This document shows, piece by piece, positions 1-6,405 of a DNA stretch of 11,332 bases. The number at the start of each line of letters is the position of its first letter. Within the stretch, counting starts at the first letter, position 1. The notes below the pieces were generated by a model, which made no database searches, was not told the DNA's origin, and saw only the letters and a list, made by a program, of their open reading frames with translations. Origin of the DNA: an uncultured Clostridia bacterium (GTDB lineage: Bacteria; Bacillota; Clostridia; Oscillospirales; Acutalibacteraceae); the NCBI GenBank assembly GCA_946042285.1, contig CAMGDK010000042.1, positions 1 to 11,332 of the forward strand, written 5' to 3'. The position numbers were made by a program, and so were the translations under genes.

Positions 1-727
1 AGACAGGTGCTTTCTTAAACAGTGATGACAAAAGCCTTCTCTTGCTGATTTCGTCGCTGTGAAGCGTCAAATCAATTGCACCTTTTGCTATTGATTTGAA
101 TATCATGCCGTTTGTATCGCAAAACGGCTCGTTGAGCATATCAAATCCAATGACCGCATCATGATTGCCGAATTCACCTGCAAGCCTTGCCCAAAGAGCG
201 CAAAAATGCTCCTGCAGTCCCCTGCCCTCAACAACCTTGTTGTCCCAAAAATTGTCGAACGCATTTTGTACTGATTTGCCGAAGAAATATCCACTCGCCC
301 AAATAATCCTCGGCTGAAGATGCCTTGCACCGTTGGTATCACATGCCCAATACGGTGCACCGTCGCCGAATACTCTTTTGCTTGGTTTTTTTTGGAAGGT
401 GCTGTAAAGGTCTTGGTGCATGTCAAGGATTACATACATGTCAAGCTCCTTTGCAATATCAAGAACATTCGCAATATCATCAAACGCCTTTTGATTATAG
501 CGATTCGGTTCAGGCTCAAGCAGTGACCAGTTCATCAGCAATCTGATAATGTTTATACCCTTGCTCCTGATATTTACGAGCATTTGCTTTATTGTCAGCT
601 CAACATTCGGCAACGCCTCATAATCACTGAGAAGTATATTTTTACAGCCGAAATTTATACCGCTGAATATTCTTGTCCTGCCGTATTCATCGACAAATCT
701 TTTGCCGTTAACGGAAATCCTGTCCAT
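1..727 (-). CDS. GH5 glycosidase, endoglycoceramidase-like (partial)
   Basis: The reading frame is open for 242 codons from an ATG at 727-725 and leaves the window at base 1, so the C-terminal part is missing. It reads as a family 5 glycoside hydrolase TIM barrel. Residues 99-106 (VILDMHQD), 120-128 (FGDGAPYWA) and 194-201 (GFDMLNEP) match the pattern of endoglycoceramidase-type GH5 enzymes, with E200 of the NEP motif as the expected acid/base residue. The nucleophile Glu would lie beyond the edge. Family members remove the whole glycan from glycosylceramides, but related subfamilies act on other beta-glycosides, so the substrate is uncertain. There is no signal peptide: the protein starts straight into the barrel, which suggests a cytoplasmic enzyme. 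A GAGG box lies 6 bases before the ATG. An 8-base T run at 386-393 stays in frame. It is divergent from rlmB. Confidence 0.85.
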   Translation of the reverse strand, partial: MDRISVNGKRFVDEYGRTRIFSGINFGCKNILLSDYEALPNVELTIKQMLVNIRSKGINIIRLLMNWSLLEPEPNRYNQKAFDDIANVLDIAKELDMYVILDMHQDLYSTFQKKPSKRVFGDGAPYWACDTNGARHLQPRIIWASGYFFGKSVQNAFDNFWDNKVVEGRGLQEHFCALWARLAGEFGNHDAVIGFDMLNEPFCDTNGMIFKSIAKGAIDLTLHSDEISKRRLLSSLFKKAPV

Positions 728-772
728 ATTAAACCTCGTTGTGTAATGTCGTATTGTGCGTGACTCATCTTC

Positions 773-801
773 ATTATGCATAAACACACATATAAATGCA
801 A
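773..801 (-). promoter_or_regulatory. candidate promoter of the GH5 gene
   Basis: Read on the minus strand, a -35-like TTGCAT (801-796) and a -10-like CATAAT (778-773) are separated by 17 bases. The -10 box matches five of six consensus positions and the -35 only three, so this is a moderate vegetative promoter candidate. It would start transcription about 35-40 bases before the ATG. Confidence 0.45.
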
Positions 802-849
802 CATATTTTTAAAGTAAATCTAAACTTTTTTCTTTTGCGCTGATTAGTG

Positions 850-878
850 TTGATTAAAATACTATATAATGTTATAAT
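850..878 (+). promoter_or_regulatory. promoter of the rlmB operon
   Basis: TTGATT (850-855) and TATAAT (873-878) are spaced by exactly 17 bases, a good sigma-A type promoter. A second TATAAT at 865-870 sits 8 bases upstream and lacks a well-placed -35 box. The start site would fall near 885, leaving a short leader before the GGAG ribosome binding site (897-900) and the ATG at 909. Confidence 0.7.
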
Positions 879-908
879 ACCTTTGAATAAATACTCGGAG
901 CACAAAAT

Positions 909-1667
909 ATGGAAAAAGAAGAAAAAAGACAAAACGACAATTTGATTATCGGCAGAAATGCCGTTATAGAGCTTCTCAAAAGCGGCAGAGAGGTTGAAAA
1001 TGTGCTTATCGCAAAGGGCGAGCATGAGGGCTCAATCAACAGAATTATTGCGATGTGCAGGGAAAATAAAATCGTCATTAAAAATGTTGACAGAAAAAAG
1101 CTTGATTTTATGTGCGGCGGTGCCAATCATCAGGGCGTTGCCGCCAATGTGCCGGCACACAGCTACTCAAGCGTTGACGAAATTCTTGCTTACGCGCAGG
1201 AAAAGGGCGAATCGCCGTTCATCATCATTTGTGATGAGATTGAGGACAGCCACAATCTCGGTGCTATCATCCGAAGCGCAGAGGCGTGCGGTGCTCACGG
1301 AGTTATCATTCCCAAAAGAAGAAATGTGGGACTTAACTTTATCGTTGCAAAAACCTCGTGCGGTGCGCTTGAATACATGCGTGTTGCAAGAGTGGGCAAC
1401 CTTGTGTCAGCTATTGAGGATTTGAAGAAGAAAAACATTTGGGTGTACTGTGCCGATATGGATGGTCAGCCGTGGTGCAAAACCGACTTTTCCGGCGGCA
1501 CGGCACTTGTTGTCGGAAGCGAGGGCAACGGAGTCGGCAGGCTTGTTAAGGAAAAATGCGATGTTACCGTAAGTCTTCCCATGCTCGGTCAGGTTAACTC
1601 GCTTAATGCATCTGTTGCGGCAGGCATCATTATGTACGAAATTGCAAGGCAAAGACTTGGATTATAG
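909..1667 (+). CDS. rlmB: 23S rRNA (guanosine-2'-O-)-methyltransferase RlmB (SpoU/TrmH family)
   Basis: This 252-residue protein has the SPOUT (alpha/beta knot) methyltransferase layout. An N-terminal substrate-binding domain (about residues 10-90) includes GRNAVIELL and HQGVAA (74-79). The catalytic domain shows all three SpoU motifs: motif 1 at 112-126 (EDSHNLGAIIRSAEA, with N116 and R122), motif 2 at 200-210 (LVVGSEGNGVG, with E205), and motif 3 at 222-239 (SLPML...NSLNASVAAG, with N233). The family uses S-adenosylmethionine to methylate the ribose of a conserved guanosine in 23S rRNA, G2251 in Escherichia coli. Length is normal for RlmB. A tRNA-modifying TrmH-like role cannot be fully excluded, but the N-terminal domain favours RlmB. 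It is the first gene of a five-gene run and is preceded by a clear promoter. Confidence 0.92.
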   Translation: MEKEEKRQNDNLIIGRNAVIELLKSGREVENVLIAKGEHEGSINRIIAMCRENKIVIKNVDRKKLDFMCGGANHQGVAANVPAHSYSSVDEILAYAQEKGESPFIIICDEIEDSHNLGAIIRSAEACGAHGVIIPKRRNVGLNFIVAKTSCGALEYMRVARVGNLVSAIEDLKKKNIWVYCADMDGQPWCKTDFSGGTALVVGSEGNGVGRLVKEKCDVTVSLPMLGQVNSLNASVAAGIIMYEIARQRLGL

Positions 1668-1693
1668 CCTTGCTTTGATTTGATTGGAGAATT

Positions 1694-4171
1694 ATGGACA
1701 GAAATTTATCAATTGATGAAATAATCAGGCAGGCTGAGGAGATAAGAGAAAAAACAGTTAAGCAGGCTAAGTCTGCGCTTGAAGAGGTTAACGCATCGGC
1801 ACAGGAAATTACCGGCAGGGAAATCGAGGTGCCGAAGCCGGATGTTAAGGAAATCGTGATTGAGAGGAAGGAGGAGGGCGTTAAGCAATTCACTCCCTCT
1901 CAAGAGCAAAAAACTGCCGTTATCGACAGCAAATCGCTCAAGGAGGCATCGGCAGGCAAGCCTGAGGACAATCAAAAGACGAGGCTTGTTTCAATAAACG
2001 AAAAAACAGGCGTAGTACCTAATGTTAAAAATATCAAAAAGAGCAAGAAAACCTTTTTTGACAGCACATCGGCTGTTGAGCCCTTGTACTCAAAAAAGCC
2101 GCCTGAGATAATTGAAAAGCCTGCTACAATCAAGAGCAAGTCAAGATTTGACAAAACATCCGATTTGGAGGAGATTCCTACAATAGTGGCAGTTGAGGAG
2201 CTTGAGCGCACAAAAATCTCACTTACCCGCGAGGATGTTAAGGCTCACAAGGAAAAGCAGGAGGAGCCTGATGAGGACGAGCAGTATCAGTTTATGCTTG
2301 ACGGCTTTGAGGATTCAACTGAGCATGTTGAAAAGATTGACGAGGAGGTTGCCGAGCAGGAGCTTCTTGAAAGGCGTCGCGACAAGGTTAACAAGTTTAG
2401 GCTTTTCAGTCCGGAGGATATGGAAAAGGAAAAGCCTGTCAAAAAGGTTATCAAAAGCGAATACCGAAATCGCAATCAAAAGGACTCGTTTTTATCGAGC
2501 CTTGAGGAGTCAAAAAAGGGATATGTCATTACCGCAATCATAACTGCCGTGCTATGCGGATTTACGGGATTGCTCACATCGCTTGACAGCAGCTCGTATC
2601 TTCCGTCATTTCTTCTTGACAGCAACAAATTCCTTATCACTCTGCTTGTGCTGTTTGCAGTAACGCTTGTTGTTAACGGCAGGAATATCGCACATGGCTT
2701 TAAGCTTAAAAACGGAATAAATTACGACACGCCTATAAGCATTGTGAGCGTAATTGTCTTAATCCATACCGTTTTGCTTATTGTCAATACCGATTTGCTT
2801 CTTGACGACGGCACAGCCTATCCGTTTGCAGTAAGCTTTGCGCTGCTGATGAGCAATCTCGGCAAGGTAAGACAGCTGACAAGAATTATTGACAATTTTG
2901 AGTTTTTATCGACAAAAAAGGACATGCACACCGTTGAAACCATTGTAAACAAGGTTGATGCCGCAATCATCAGCAGAGGTCTGCTTACAGGTGAGGCAAA
3001 TCTTAAGACAAGCATTAAAACCGACTTCCCTACCAAATTTCTTGACATTGGTTGCAGTGACGAGCCTGCCGACACGATTGCCAAAAGAACAGGCATGATT
3101 ATGCTTGGATTAAATGCAATTTTGTTTGTCGTTATATCAATCATCAACTCAAGCTGGCATATCGGTCTTAACACCGCAATATGCGCTCTTTGCATTTCTC
3201 TGCCGTGCATATCGCTTTTCAACACAAACAGCGCTCTGCTCGGAGTGTCAAGGCAGATTTCCGGCAAGGGTGCAATGATTAACGGCTTTGAGGGTGCATC
3301 CATAGCAGGCAACACAAACGCTATCGTAATCGAAGCACAGGATTTATTCGGTCCGAGAAGCTGTGAAATTCATGGTATCAGAACCTTTAACGGAGCAAAG
3401 GCAGACGATGTAATTCTTCAAACAGCATCTGTCATCACTCAAACAAAGAGTCCGCTTGCATTTGTATTTGACGATGTTATCATCGGCAAGCAGTCGCTCA
3501 TGCCGGAAACAGACGGCATTGTTTACGAGGACAAGCTCGGAACATCGGCATGGATTTACAGAAAGAAAATTCTTGTCGGCACAAGAGAGCTTCTTATCCA
3601 CCACGGCGTTGATGTGCTCAGCGAGGAGGAGGAAAAGAAATACACAAGAAAGGGCAGGAAAATCCTTTACCTTGCAATCACCGGCAAGCTTATGGCGATG
3701 TTCGTTGTGTCATACAGTGCCGATCCTGAGCTGAAGAAGGCACTGCGCCACCTTGAAAAAAGCGGAATGACAATACTTGTTAAAAGCTCAGACCCGTTCA
3801 TCAACGACGAGAGCATTGCCGAGCTATTTTCACTGCCTGACGGATATGTAAGGGTTATGAGCTCGTCAAACGGCAGAGCATTTGAGAAATACTCTGACAT
3901 GTGCGTTGAAAAATCACCTGCCTACATTACTCACAAGGGCTCGGCGCTTGCGTTTATTTCTGCCATGAACGCGGCAGAGAATTTGCAGGAAGCAAGGCGA
4001 ATCCTCGAGGTGCTTATTTCCTTTGGCTGTGTTATGGGCTTTGGAGTTGTTACACTGCTCGCTGCCATCGGAGGCTTCAGTCAGCTCGGTGCCATGAGTG
4101 CAGTTGTATTTCAGGCAGTGTGGTGTCTGCTTATGGAAATTGTAAGCAAAATAAAACGGCTGACTGTGTAA
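1694..4171 (+). CDS. membrane protein with degenerate P1B-type ATPase architecture (pseudo-ATPase)
   Basis: This 825-residue protein starts at an ATG with GGAGA 5 bases upstream, 26 bases after rlmB. Residues 1-270 are highly charged, low in hydrophobics and probably disordered. Eight hydrophobic segments follow, near 277-297, 312-329, 347-366, 374-389, 467-487, 490-510, 770-791 and 795-816. The 4+2+2 grouping is that of P1B metal ATPases. Further resemblances are P504-C505 in helix 6 (family CPC), TGE at 432-434 between helices 4 and 6, GTSAWIYRKKILVGTREL (616-633) like the nucleotide-binding domain VGN region, and SADPELKKALRHLEKSGMTI (675-694) like the phosphorylation domain. The catalytic motifs are lost: where DKTGT is expected the protein has EAQDL (547-551), TGDN is SSDP (698-701), and no GDGxNDxP is visible. 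Ion pumping is therefore unlikely. A regulatory, binding or scaffold role is inference; I know no named homologue. Confidence 0.8.
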   Translation: MDRNLSIDEIIRQAEEIREKTVKQAKSALEEVNASAQEITGREIEVPKPDVKEIVIERKEEGVKQFTPSQEQKTAVIDSKSLKEASAGKPEDNQKTRLVSINEKTGVVPNVKNIKKSKKTFFDSTSAVEPLYSKKPPEIIEKPATIKSKSRFDKTSDLEEIPTIVAVEELERTKISLTREDVKAHKEKQEEPDEDEQYQFMLDGFEDSTEHVEKIDEEVAEQELLERRRDKVNKFRLFSPEDMEKEKPVKKVIKSEYRNRNQKDSFLSSLEESKKGYVITAIITAVLCGFTGLLTSLDSSSYLPSFLLDSNKFLITLLVLFAVTLVVNGRNIAHGFKLKNGINYDTPISIVSVIVLIHTVLLIVNTDLLLDDGTAYPFAVSFALLMSNLGKVRQLTRIIDNFEFLSTKKDMHTVETIVNKVDAAIISRGLLTGEANLKTSIKTDFPTKFLDIGCSDEPADTIAKRTGMIMLGLNAILFVVISIINSSWHIGLNTAICALCISLPCISLFNTNSALLGVSRQISGKGAMINGFEGASIAGNTNAIVIEAQDLFGPRSCEIHGIRTFNGAKADDVILQTASVITQTKSPLAFVFDDVIIGKQSLMPETDGIVYEDKLGTSAWIYRKKILVGTRELLIHHGVDVLSEEEEKKYTRKGRKILYLAITGKLMAMFVVSYSADPELKKALRHLEKSGMTILVKSSDPFINDESIAELFSLPDGYVRVMSSSNGRAFEKYSDMCVEKSPAYITHKGSALAFISAMNAAENLQEARRILEVLISFGCVMGFGVVTLLAAIGGFSQLGAMSAVVFQAVWCLLMEIVSKIKRLTV

Positions 4172-4194
4172 TATGCGAGTAAAAGGAGATTTTA

Positions 4195-4755
4195 ATGGAG
4201 CTTTTTAACGGCAGACCTGCCGATACAACAGGAAGATTGGAAAAGGAAATCCGTGTTTACGACTTACTCGACAGTCTCGGTATCGAATATCAAAGAACAG
4301 ACCACGAGGAAGCAAACACGATGGAGGCATGCAACGAAATCGACAAAATTCTCGATGTGCTTATTTGCAAAAATCTTTTCCTATGCAACAGGACTAAAAC
4401 AGAATTTTACTTACTTATGATGCCGGGCGACAAGCCGTTTAAGACAAAGGACATCACAAAGCAAATCAACTGCTCAAGGCTGTCATTTGCCGACAGTGAA
4501 TATATGGAGGAATTTCTCAACATCAAGCCGGGTGCCGTATCAATCATGGGACTTATGAATGATAAGGACAACAGAATTCAGCTTCTTATCGACAAGCCGG
4601 TTGCAGAGAGTGAAATGCTCGGCTGTCACCCGTGCGTAAGCACATCAAGCCTAAAGATGAAAACCGACGATGTTTTGAATAAATTTCTTCCGGCAGTAAA
4701 TCATAAGCCTATAATCGTAGATTTACCGGATTACAGTGACGAGGTGCAAAAATGA
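4195..4755 (+). CDS. ProX/YbaK-family aminoacyl-tRNA deacylase
   Basis: This 186-residue protein belongs to the YbaK/ProX editing-domain superfamily. The N-terminus, GRPADTTGRLEKEIRVYDLL (6-25), is typical of the free-standing ProX group, followed by a conserved Lys in KNLFLCNR (59-66), the glycine loop GAVSIMGLMND (113-123) and HPCVSTSS (145-152). Family members hydrolyse mischarged tRNAs in trans; the well-studied clostridial ProX clears alanine from tRNA(Pro). Which mischarged tRNA this one edits cannot be read from sequence. The glycine loop has Ile-Met where many homologues have Pro-Phe, a minor deviation. An AAGGAG box lies just upstream of the ATG. Its last four bases overlap the start of the next gene (ATGA at 4752-4755), which points to translational coupling. 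Confidence 0.85.
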   Translation: MELFNGRPADTTGRLEKEIRVYDLLDSLGIEYQRTDHEEANTMEACNEIDKILDVLICKNLFLCNRTKTEFYLLMMPGDKPFKTKDITKQINCSRLSFADSEYMEEFLNIKPGAVSIMGLMNDKDNRIQLLIDKPVAESEMLGCHPCVSTSSLKMKTDDVLNKFLPAVNHKPIIVDLPDYSDEVQK

Positions 4756-4955
4756 AAATTACACTAAACCCCGACAAAGAGGTTGTAAACGCAGTTAAAG
4801 AAGGATTAAAGCAAACAGGCGGCTACTGCCCTTGCAGGCTCGAGCGTACAGAGGAAAACAAATGTATGTGCAGGGAATTCAGGGAGCAGATGAACGATCC
4901 TGATTTTGAGGGCTTTTGCCACTGCATGCTTTATTATAAATCGAACAAGGAATAA
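4752..4955 (+). CDS. ferredoxin:thioredoxin reductase catalytic-subunit-like Fe-S protein
   Basis: This is a 67-residue protein with six cysteines in three CxC pairs: YCPCR (C26, C28), CMC (C38, C40) and CHC (C56, C58). The pattern matches the beta (catalytic) chain of ferredoxin:thioredoxin reductase, which holds a [4Fe-4S] cluster next to a redox-active disulfide and passes electrons from ferredoxin to thioredoxin. Spacing (CPC-x9-CxC-x15-CHC) differs from the plant/cyanobacterial CPC-x16-CPC-x8-CHC and resembles short versions in anaerobes. No variable (alpha) subunit is encoded beside it. It starts inside the stop of the ProX gene and is followed after 15 bases by thioredoxin, its likely partner. 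The role is inferred from cysteine motifs and context; electron donor and acceptor are unproven. Confidence 0.8.
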   Translation: MKITLNPDKEVVNAVKEGLKQTGGYCPCRLERTEENKCMCREFREQMNDPDFEGFCHCMLYYKSNKE

Positions 4956-4970
4956 CAAAGGAGATTTATT

Positions 4971-5279
4971 ATGATTGTTACTATCACAAAGGATAATTTT
5001 AATAAGGAGGTTGTTGAGTCGGAAAAGCCTGTGCTTTTGGACTTTTGGGCAACATGGTGCGGTCCCTGCAGAATGCTGTCCCCGATTGTAGATGAAATCG
5101 CAGACGAATACGACTCAATCAAGGTTGGCAAAATCAATGTTGATGAGCAGGCAGAGCTTGCTTCATTCTTTAACATTTCTTCAATACCGACACTTGTCGT
5201 AATAAAAGACGGCAAAAATGTTAACAGCAGCGTAGGATACTGCTCAAAGGAGCATATTATCGGCATGCTCGGTCTTTAA
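4971..5279 (+). CDS. trxA: thioredoxin
   Basis: This 102-residue protein has normal thioredoxin length. The active site is WCGPC (29-33) inside DFWATWCGPCRML, the buried Asp is D24, and the cis-proline is P73 in SIPTL. It reduces protein disulfides in the cytoplasm. A strong AAAGGAG box precedes the ATG. It is the last gene of the rlmB run, directly after the FTR-like gene, which suggests that this thioredoxin can be recharged from ferredoxin rather than only from an NADPH-dependent thioredoxin reductase; none is encoded in this window. The symbol is by family; genomes of this group often carry several thioredoxins. Confidence 0.93.
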   Translation: MIVTITKDNFNKEVVESEKPVLLDFWATWCGPCRMLSPIVDEIADEYDSIKVGKINVDEQAELASFFNISSIPTLVVIKDGKNVNSSVGYCSKEHIIGMLGL

Positions 5280-5303
5280 GCAAAACCGCTGATTAAGCAT
5301 TAT

Positions 5304-5395
5304 GCAACCTATGGTTGCGCAAAAAAATTTTAAATAGCAACGAAAGTATATAGACTTTCGTCCTTGCTTTTGGTAGGCTTAAGATGCATTAAGCC
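5304..5395. repeat. three short inverted repeats upstream of the XRE regulator
   Basis: Within the 146-base gap between trxA and the regulator lie three perfect short palindromes. They are GCAACC-tat-GGTTGC (5304-5318), ACGAAAGT-atatag-ACTTTCGT (5340-5361) and GGCTTAA-gatgca-TTAAGCC (5376-5395). None is followed at once by a clear T run, so none is a convincing terminator, although the second precedes a loosely T-rich stretch. The third lies 30 bases before the regulator's ATG and is a reasonable operator candidate for autoregulation. The word ATTAAGC also occurs at 5292-5298. No well-spaced -35/-10 pair was found here. Confidence 0.5.
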
Positions 5396-5425
5396 ATCAA
5401 CACAATTAAGAAAGGATTTATCATT

Positions 5426-6043
5426 ATGGATTTAGCAACTGCAAACCGCTTACAGCAGCTTAGAAAAATGAACGGATACAGTCAGGATGTGCTTGCCGAA
5501 AAATTAGGCATAAGCCGTCAGGCTATTTCAAAATGGGAGCGTGCCGAGTCCTCACCCGACACGGATAATCTCATTGCACTTGCGGAGATATACGGTATGA
5601 CTCTTGACGAGCTTCTCAACACATCGCTCGATAAGGTTACCATCAAGCGAGGCAACAAAGGAAAAAAGGATATTAAGGGCAAGCTGAAATCACTGCTTTC
5701 AAGGGCAAACGATTTTGGCATTTATCCTAAAACCGCACTCAATTTGCTCAAGTTCCCATTCGCACTCATTGTTGTAATACTTTACATAGCGCTTTCAATG
5801 ATATTCAATATATGGCATCCGCTGTGGTTAATCTTTTTAACTATCCCCGTATATTACAGATATGCAATCGCGTGCAAGGCGAACAACAAAAAGGTGTTTA
5901 ATCTTCTTTTGCCGATACCGGAGGTAATCGTAACAATCTACCTTTGCCTCGGCTTCGGGTTAGGTGCATGGGGCATTGCGGCACTTCTGTTTTTAATCAT
6001 TCCGTTATACTATTGGTTTGTTGTATTTTTTACGAAACAATAA
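5426..6043 (+). CDS. membrane-anchored XRE-family (HTH_3) transcriptional regulator
   Basis: This is a 205-residue protein. Residues 7-63 form a Cro/C1-type helix-turn-helix: LRKMNGYSQDVLAEKLGIS followed by the recognition helix RQAISKWERAESSPD and LIALAEIYGMTLDELL. A basic linker (68-90) leads to a hydrophobic half with probable membrane segments near 109-129, 132-148, 158-179 and 181-202. DNA binding at the inner face of the membrane is therefore expected. The family is common in Firmicutes; such proteins often control their own gene or an adjacent membrane function, but the signal is unknown here. An AAAGGA box lies about 10 bases before the ATG. It is a single-gene unit ended by a strong terminator. 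Targets are not evident from sequence beyond the nearby palindromes. Confidence 0.87.
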   Translation: MDLATANRLQQLRKMNGYSQDVLAEKLGISRQAISKWERAESSPDTDNLIALAEIYGMTLDELLNTSLDKVTIKRGNKGKKDIKGKLKSLLSRANDFGIYPKTALNLLKFPFALIVVILYIALSMIFNIWHPLWLIFLTIPVYYRYAIACKANNKKVFNLLLPIPEVIVTIYLCLGFGLGAWGIAALLFLIIPLYYWFVVFFTKQ

Positions 6044-6048
6044 AACCC

Positions 6049-6090
6049 AAATCCACCCTTTCCGTACTTGACGGCAGGGTGGATTTTTTT
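6049..6090 (+). terminator. rho-independent terminator after the XRE regulator
   Basis: AAATCCACCCT (6049-6059) pairs with AGGGTGGATTT (6076-6086). The loop holds a second short stem, CCGT-acttg-ACGG (6062-6074), and a run of seven T residues (6084-6090) closes the element. It separates the regulator from yqfC. Confidence 0.92.
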
Positions 6091-6092
6091 AG

Positions 6093-6120
6093 TCTTATTC
6101 TCAATTCATTATCATATATA
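6093..6120 (+). promoter_or_regulatory. weak candidate sigma-E-like promoter for yqfCD
   Basis: TCTTATT (6093-6099) matches six of seven positions of the Bacillus sigma-E -35 consensus (KMATATT). CATATATA (6113-6120) matches the -10 (CATACAMT) at about five of eight, with a 13-base spacer, one shorter than usual. The AT-rich context makes chance matches likely. The idea is supported mainly by the mother-cell sporulation role known for this gene family. Confidence 0.25.
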
Positions 6121-6135
6121 TTAACGGTGAAGAAA

Positions 6136-6405
6136 ATGATAAGACCGAAAAAAGACAAGAGGACAAAAAAGGCACAAAGGGAGCCGTTTGACATTTACTT
6201 CGGCAAGCCGAGGATAGAAATTTTCGGCGGTGAATGTATTGTTGACGGACTCGATAGCGTTATTGAATACTCGTGCGAAAGGATAAAGGTACGCCTTGGC
6301 ACGCAGGTAATAGCATTTTACGGAAGCAATCTTAAAATAAATTCCTTTACGCGTGAGGGTGCTGTCGTTCAGGGCAATATTGAATCAATGGAGTTTTCCT
6401 CTTGA
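6136..6405 (+). CDS. yqfC: sporulation protein YqfC (YabP/YqfC family)
   Basis: This 89-residue protein belongs to the YabP/YqfC family. A basic N-terminus (1-15) is followed by a beta-rich domain including PRIEIFGGECIVDGLDSVIEY (25-45), IKVRLGTQVIAFYGSNLKI (50-68) and a final VVQGNIESMEF, the usual layout. In Bacillus subtilis yqfC lies next to yqfD and is a sporulation gene; its biochemical role is not settled. I chose the ATG at 6136 because GGTGA lies 5 bases upstream. A GTG at 6127 is in frame and would add three residues, but it has no ribosome binding site of its own. The open frame continues upstream into the terminator and the regulator, which is not coding for this gene. The stop overlaps the yqfD start. 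Confidence 0.87.
   Translation: MIRPKKDKRTKKAQREPFDIYFGKPRIEIFGGECIVDGLDSVIEYSCERIKVRLGTQVIAFYGSNLKINSFTREGAVVQGNIESMEFSS

Noticed and set aside
103..426. 107-codon minus-strand open frame at the left end
   Set aside because: It is an off-frame shadow of the GH5 gene, whose frame carries the NEP and DMHQD motifs through the same bases.
2818..3315. 165-codon minus-strand open frame inside the pseudo-ATPase gene
   Set aside because: It is a complementary-strand shadow of the hydrophobic coding region and has no recognisable product or upstream signals.
3341..3355. DLFGP (residues 550-554) as a modified but working DKTGT phosphorylation motif
   Set aside because: It requires a 3-residue insertion relative to helix 6, while an ungapped alignment places E547 at the Asp position and also fits the following segment. 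The invariant Lys and Thr are absent in either alignment.
5304..5331. Hairpin GCAACC/GGTTGC as the terminator of the thioredoxin operon
   Set aside because: The stem has only six pairs and is followed by an A run before four T residues, not by an immediate T tract.
5944..6135. Upstream extension of yqfC by 64 codons
   Set aside because: The extension would overlap the XRE gene and cross its terminator. The YqfC family begins near the ATG at 6136, which has its own ribosome binding site.
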